Of a DNA stretch of 9,203 bases, positions 7,015 to 9,203 are shown one piece after another. Source of the stretch: Desulfobulbaceae bacterium (lineage in GTDB: Bacteria; Desulfobacterota; Desulfobulbia; Desulfobulbales; Desulfobulbaceae); contig DRLX01000274.1 in NCBI GenBank assembly GCA_011322715.1, forward strand, positions 1 through 9,203, in the 5' to 3' direction. A program made the position numbers and the translations under genes. The notes under the pieces were generated by a model that made no database searches, had not been told where the DNA came from, and saw nothing but the letters and a program-made list of their open reading frames with translations. Numbering within the stretch: position 1 is the first letter of the stretch; each line of letters starts with the position of its first letter.

Positions 7015-7224
7015 CAAACCGGGTTCCTCCGATCGGGTCTAAAAATTTCTCCCCGCCGAAACGAAATATTCTTCAAGCAAAAGGATAAACCTACACAGCC
7101 GGACCAAGTTTTCAGGCCACAGCCACAAACAACAATGACACCGCTTCGTCGTTATGAAAATCCCCTACTTCGGCATGGGCAAGCCCCTGCTACCGGGATT
7201 TCCAAATATAACCCGTTGCTCTTT
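7015..7224 (-). ncRNA. ssrS: Candidate structured RNA, possibly 6S RNA
   Basis: The region lies just downstream of zapA, the usual place of the 6S RNA gene in many proteobacteria. On the minus strand CGGGTT (7215-7210) pairs with AACCCG (7025-7020), extended by A-U and C-G pairs outward, closing a ~200-nt fold. A second long-range stem pairs CGAAGCG (7148-7142) with CGTTTCG (7063-7057), extended by two more pairs past one mismatch. Between the two stems is a large asymmetric bubble whose 5' side holds a local hairpin (AAATCCC near 7200 with GGGATTT near 7160). Closing stem, bubble and apical arm match the general 6S layout, in which the bubble mimics an open promoter and binds sigma70-RNA polymerase. 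Ends are estimates from the promoter-like site and closing stem. The sequence itself was not recognised, so another structured RNA is possible. Confidence 0.42.
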
Positions 7225-7230
7225 TAAATC

Positions 7231-7255
7231 AGCATAACAGATGTTCCATTGAAAC
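7231..7255 (-). promoter_or_regulatory. Possible promoter of the structured RNA downstream of zapA
   Basis: On the minus strand TATGCT (7236-7231) is a good -10 hexamer, placed 7-12 bases before the predicted RNA start near 7224. The -35 is poor: T-rich sequence around 7255-7250, which doubles as the T-run of the zapA terminator. Placement between a terminator and a structured RNA suggests an independent transcription unit. Confidence 0.35.
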
Positions 7256-7300
7256 AAAAATGATATTTATCTTCTGCACCAATTTATCGAAGATAATATC
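7251..7300 (-). terminator. Intrinsic terminator after zapA
   Basis: Arms 7289-7300 and 7262-7274 (GATATTTATCTTC against GAAGATAATATC on the plus strand) form a 12-bp stem with one bulged base around a 14-base loop. Reading on the minus strand the hairpin is followed at once by ATTTTTGTTT, a U-run. It lies 40 bp past the zapA stop. The stem is AT-rich, so termination may be partial. Confidence 0.7.
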
Positions 7301-7339
7301 CAGCATAGCCGTGCCGGAAAAACCAGAGACGGCAGGCGA

Positions 7340-7624
7340 TCAATCTATCTCCGACATTTTATCAATCAATCCGTCAATGGAACGGTCCTGCCGGTCGCGA
7401 TACTCTTCAAACTCACGGCTCAACTTGACATACCTGGCCGCTATACGGAGACACCCCAAGACAAGCAATTTACTGGACGGGACCGTTGAGGTATAGGTAC
7501 CATCCGACCCTTCGAGTTCATTGCGCAAGATTCCAACCACCTTATCGACCTCACTTTCCGAAGCGTCACTGTAAAAGGTAAACTCCTGTCCAAAAAGAGA
7601 AAAACGCACCAGACGCTCTTCCAT
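7340..7624 (-). CDS. zapA: Cell division protein ZapA
   Basis: A 94-residue protein of the ZapA family, which binds FtsZ, bundles its protofilaments and stabilises the Z ring at midcell. The N-terminal part shows the family's β-strand pattern (VRFSLFGQEFTFYSD, 6-20) followed by a helix (SESEVDKVVGILRNEL), then a longer C-terminal helix from about residue 50 (SSKLLVLGCLRIAARYVKLSREFEEY) that forms the dimer coiled coil. Length is typical. It lies 23 bp after the zapB-like gene on the same strand and is almost certainly co-transcribed with it; the Shine-Dalgarno is weak (AGAAAG), which suggests reliance on upstream translation. A terminator hairpin follows, then a candidate 6S RNA, reproducing the known zapA-ssrS neighbourhood. 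Confidence 0.9.
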   Translation of the reverse strand: MEERLVRFSLFGQEFTFYSDASESEVDKVVGILRNELEGSDGTYTSTVPSSKLLVLGCLRIAARYVKLSREFEEYRDRQDRSIDGLIDKMSEID

Positions 7625-7647
7625 AACTTTCTAAGCTCGCCGATTGT

Positions 7648-7971
7648 TCACAATGATTCGGAATCCCCTTCGCCTTCAAACAAAGAACCCTGCACTCCGC
7701 CCTGGTCCTGATTGTCGATATTTTCCGTCTCCAGACCTTCCTGTTCGGCTTCCCACTGCTCTATGCGACCGATAAGACCGGAAACTCTTTCACCAACGAT
7801 GGCCTTTTCATTTGAGAGTTCGGACAACCGGTCCTTAAGGTCTACACATTCGGCATCCCGCTCTTGCAATGTCGCCTGCAGGGCATGGAATTCTTCCTTG
7901 AGTTCATGGTACTTGGTAAGCAACTTATCAACAAACTGTTCCAGCTTGGCCAATTCAGCATTATTTTCCAT
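7648..7971 (-). CDS. zapB: ZapB-like coiled-coil cell division protein
   Basis: A 107-residue, highly acidic protein: residues 1-80 are almost wholly coiled coil with heptad-like leucines (LEQFVDKLLTKYHELKEEF, then LKDRLSELSNEK and VSGLIGRIEQWE), followed by a polar, glycine- and glutamate-rich tail (QGGVQGSLFEGEGDSESL). Small coiled-coil proteins of this type (the ZapB/TIGR02449-like group) are commonly encoded directly upstream of zapA, and ZapB links ZapA-FtsZ to the division apparatus. The assignment rests on architecture and neighbour rather than a conserved catalytic motif. The start is well supported by GGGAGGT five bases before the ATG. It is the first gene of the zapB-zapA unit, with a promoter-like site about 75 bp upstream. 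Confidence 0.78.
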   Translation of the reverse strand: MENNAELAKLEQFVDKLLTKYHELKEEFHALQATLQERDAECVDLKDRLSELSNEKAIVGERVSGLIGRIEQWEAEQEGLETENIDNQDQGGVQGSLFEGEGDSESL

Positions 7972-8045
7972 ACATACCTCCCGACTGACGGTTACCTACA
8001 TCTGTTGATAACCAATTGAAATCAATATAAACAAATAAATAAACC

Positions 8046-8074
8046 ATTATACAGAGCATGCCCGGCAAGCGCAA
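8046..8074 (-). promoter_or_regulatory. Sigma70-like promoter of the zapB-zapA unit
   Basis: On the minus strand TTGCGC (8074-8069), a 17-bp spacer, and a perfect TATAAT (8051-8046). A start near 8039 would give a ~65-base AT-rich leader before the zapB-like ATG at 7971. Spacing and -10 are ideal, the -35 moderate. No other gene lies between. Confidence 0.6.
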
Positions 8075-8084
8075 GACTTTTAGC

Positions 8085-8224
8085 CCTAAGTCGTCACGCT
8101 CACCCCGCTTTCGTCGTCTGGCAGATCAGCGGAACGTAGTGAAGACTTCGAACTCACTCTATTCCACGATCACCCAAGCCGCATAGAGAGACTATAACGA
8201 CCTTGACCGTTCGAAATCTGGGTT
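8085..8224. other. Intergenic stretch with a degenerate copy of the element's interior
   Basis: No gene is visible. Around 8121-8150 the sequence beginning GCAGATCAGCGGAACG resembles GCAGATAGCGAACG in the neighbouring 207-bp element (from 8280), continuing through AGTGA and CTTCGA with small gaps. This suggests a decayed partial copy or an imperfect direct repeat. No terminal repeats were found for it. Confidence 0.35.
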
Positions 8225-8431
8225 TAACCCGCATATTTCACAAAGGTTCGTCGCGAAAGGTCTGAAAAATGCCGTGAATGCAGATAGCGAACGAAGTGAG
8301 ACCTTCGAGGAACAGCGTAAAAAGGTCCGCAGACATATTGAAATATTTCGAGGAATCCTTTTTACGCTGTAACACAGCAGGCATGGTGTTTTCAGGCCTT
8401 GCAGCAGATCGTTTGTGAAATATGCGGGTTA
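8225..8431. mobile_element. 207-bp inverted-repeat element, MITE-like, no coding capacity
   Basis: Perfect 20-bp terminal inverted repeats bound the element: TAACCCGCATATTTCACAAA (8225-8244) and its exact reverse complement (8412-8431). Inside are two further nested inverted pairs: 8258-8273 with 8380-8399 (AGGTCTGAAAA against TTTTCAGGCCT, then ATGCC against GGCAT with a 4-base bulge), and a perfect 14-bp pair ACAGCGTAAAAAGG (8312-8325) with CCTTTTTACGCTGT (8357-8370). The whole element can thus fold into one long branched hairpin. A 71-codon frame inside is not protein-like. Related end sequences recur at 1621-1666 and 8429-8449. Small size, terminal repeats and dispersal fit a non-autonomous transposable element moved by a transposase elsewhere; no clear target-site duplication is seen. 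A REP/BIME-like structural repeat is the alternative. Confidence 0.65.
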
Positions 8432-8450
8432 GCCCGCACATCTCACAAAT
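8412..8450. repeat. Long palindrome formed by two abutting element ends
   Basis: The right terminal repeat of the 207-bp element (from 8412) is followed directly by GCCCGCACATCTCACAAA (8432-8449), a further left-end-like copy. Together they form a near-perfect palindrome about 17 bp per arm with two mismatches around TTA. It lies past the end of the minus-strand Nudix gene and might help end its transcript, though no T-run follows. Confidence 0.65.
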
Positions 8451-8508
8451 CATCCGTGCAATAGGAATGAGCAGCTACATACTCCGGGACCGATTACCCT
8501 GAGCCGCC

Positions 8509-8994
8509 TCAGCCCCGGGAATACCTCCAATCAACGGGCCGACCGTTGTGATAGGGTAAATAGCCATGAAACATGCGCGGATCATTGTCAAAGACCAGGG
8601 GCAAAAAGTAACGATCCCCCTCCCACATGGGCAGCATCTCCATACGCGCCAGCGGATGCCATGCCAGTTCACCCTCCTCATTTTTCTCATATGGTGTTCC
8701 GGAAAAACGGGTAATCAGAAAAATAAACCCGAACCAATCTTCACCATTCTTTCCAAACCCCTGCCAGTTAACAGTACCACGCAGGATCATATCAACACAG
8801 ACCAGGCCGGATTCTTCAGCAATTTCCCGGCGCATGCATCCCGCAACATCCTCACCGGCCATCATCTTGCCGCCGAGTCCGTTGTACTTTCCCAGATGAT
8901 GGTCTCCGGCCCTGGCCGTCCGATGCACCAGCAAAACACTTTTTTTATCCGGAGAAAGAATATAGCCAAGGGTCCCCAGTACAGGTGTATACAT
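8509..8994 (-). CDS. Nudix hydrolase, MutT/8-oxo-dGTP diphosphatase-like
   Basis: With the ATG at 8994 this is a 161-residue Nudix hydrolase, cleaving a nucleoside diphosphate linked to a moiety X. The Nudix box GX5EX7REUXEEXGU is complete: GKMMAGE, seven residues, then REIAEESGL (residues 42-64 of this start). The strand before it (VLLVHRTARAGDHHLGKYNGLGG) and the tail (PMWEGDRYFLPLVFDNDPRMFHGYL) match the MutT/YvcI-type 8-oxo-dGTP diphosphatase group, so removal of oxidised dGTP is the best guess; Nudix substrates are hard to predict. The frame extends to a GTG at 9051, but those 19 extra residues lack a ribosome site and family resemblance. The chosen ATG also has a weak Shine-Dalgarno but lies one base past the stop of a small ORF, suggesting translational coupling. 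Confidence 0.88.
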   Translation of the reverse strand: MYTPVLGTLGYILSPDKKSVLLVHRTARAGDHHLGKYNGLGGKMMAGEDVAGCMRREIAEESGLVCVDMILRGTVNWQGFGKNGEDWFGFIFLITRFSGTPYEKNEEGELAWHPLARMEMLPMWEGDRYFLPLVFDNDPRMFHGYLPYHNGRPVDWRYSRG

Positions 8995-8995
8995 A

Positions 8996-9106
8996 CTATT
9001 CACATCGCCGTTTTGCACTGCAGAGATGAAAAGGGGCCATACAACACCCACACAACGAATCCATTCTCTTGCAATATATGTCGACGTGTTCAGGCTTCAT
9101 GATCAT
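8996..9106 (-). CDS. Possible small cysteine-rich ORF upstream of the Nudix gene
   Basis: An ATG at 9106 opens a 36-residue frame ending in TAG at 8998-8996, one base before the Nudix ATG. It has six cysteines (12, 19, 21, 22, 29, 35), including LCGCC, and a basic C-terminus (KRRC), which resembles a small metal-binding or disulfide-linked peptide. No good Shine-Dalgarno precedes it, and such a short frame can arise by chance. The end-to-start junction of the type TAGTATG is typical of translationally coupled genes, so it may be a leader peptide governing Nudix translation. I recognise no family. Confidence 0.3.
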   Translation of the reverse strand: MIMKPEHVDIYCKRMDSLCGCCMAPFHLCSAKRRCE

Positions 9107-9159
9107 AAATACCGCCGGCAAAAAGAAAACTTTCTTCTCCTCCCCCCCGGCAATATGCT

Positions 9160-9187
9160 ACTATAAGAAAAGTGGGTGGTTGCAAAA
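9160..9187 (-). promoter_or_regulatory. Possible promoter upstream of the Nudix unit
   Basis: On the minus strand TTTTGC (9187-9182), a 16-bp spacer and TATAGT (9165-9160). It is followed by a purine-rich GGAGGAG tract (around 9140) that lacks a start codon at useful distance. The -35 half lies in a small hairpin, GGTTG CAAAA CAACC (9179-9193). Weak evidence. Confidence 0.25.
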
Positions 9188-9203
9188 CAACCAAAGAAAA
9201 ACC

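Noticed and set aside
6867..7224. tmRNA or RNase P RNA on either strand
   Set aside because: Neither the tmRNA tRNA-like end nor the RNase P core sequence such as GAGGAAAGTCC is present; the short CGCTTCGTCGT match to RNase P is isolated.
8238..8453. 71-codon minus-strand frame within the 207-bp element
   Set aside because: It is made almost entirely of inverted-repeat sequence and has no ribosome site; the structure of the DNA explains it.
8566..9102. 178-codon plus-strand frame opposite the Nudix gene
   Set aside because: The other strand carries a complete Nudix box; this frame shows no motif and is a shadow.
9130..9150. Strong GGAGGAG Shine-Dalgarno-like tract on the minus strand
   Set aside because: No ATG, GTG or TTG follows at a usable distance with an open frame, so it is a purine tract rather than a functional ribosome site.

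Overview
The window looks like chromosome of a Gram-negative sulfate-reducer-type bacterium (Desulfobacterota, perhaps Desulfobulbaceae-like). This is inferred from the mix of a proteobacterial zapB-zapA cell-division pair with an RNase Y gene (rny), a PerR-type regulator, moderate GC and protein style. No rRNA, tRNA, CRISPR array or transposase gene was seen.

Layout. Positions 1-317 hold the end of an unrecognised plus-strand gene, followed after 27 bp by an uncharacterised radical SAM protein (345-1652). It converges on a tRNA-dihydrouridine synthase (1663-2703, minus). A divergent PerR/Fur-family regulator (2843-3262, plus) has a palindromic Per/Fur-like box laid over its probable promoter. 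A strong bidirectional terminator (3366-3403) separates it from a minus-strand block: tyrS (3432-4643) downstream of rny (4686-6254). Upstream of rny lies about 1.1 kb without a credible protein gene but rich in RNA-like structure, then zapA (7340-7624) and a zapB-like coiled-coil gene (7648-7971), with a sigma70-like promoter near 8046-8074. After a repeat-rich intergenic stretch comes a Nudix hydrolase (8509-8994, minus) that may be translationally coupled to a small cysteine-rich ORF.

How it fits together. The minus-strand block reads zapB - zapA - [terminator] - structured RNA - rny - tyrS. The zapA/6S RNA linkage is common in proteobacteria. The segment 7015-7224 has its own promoter-like site just past the zapA terminator and can fold with the closing-stem/large-bubble/apical-stem topology of 6S RNA, so it is the best ssrS candidate, although this was not checked with a covariance model. 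The remaining genes are housekeeping functions: tRNA modification and charging, RNA decay, peroxide sensing and nucleotide sanitation.

The most unusual content is a short inverted-repeat family. A 207-bp element (8225-8431) with perfect 20-bp terminal inverted repeats and nested internal stems has a shrunken relative at 1621-1666, which supplies the stop codons of both the radical SAM gene and the convergent dihydrouridine synthase gene. A third end-like copy abuts the large element and makes a long palindrome with it.
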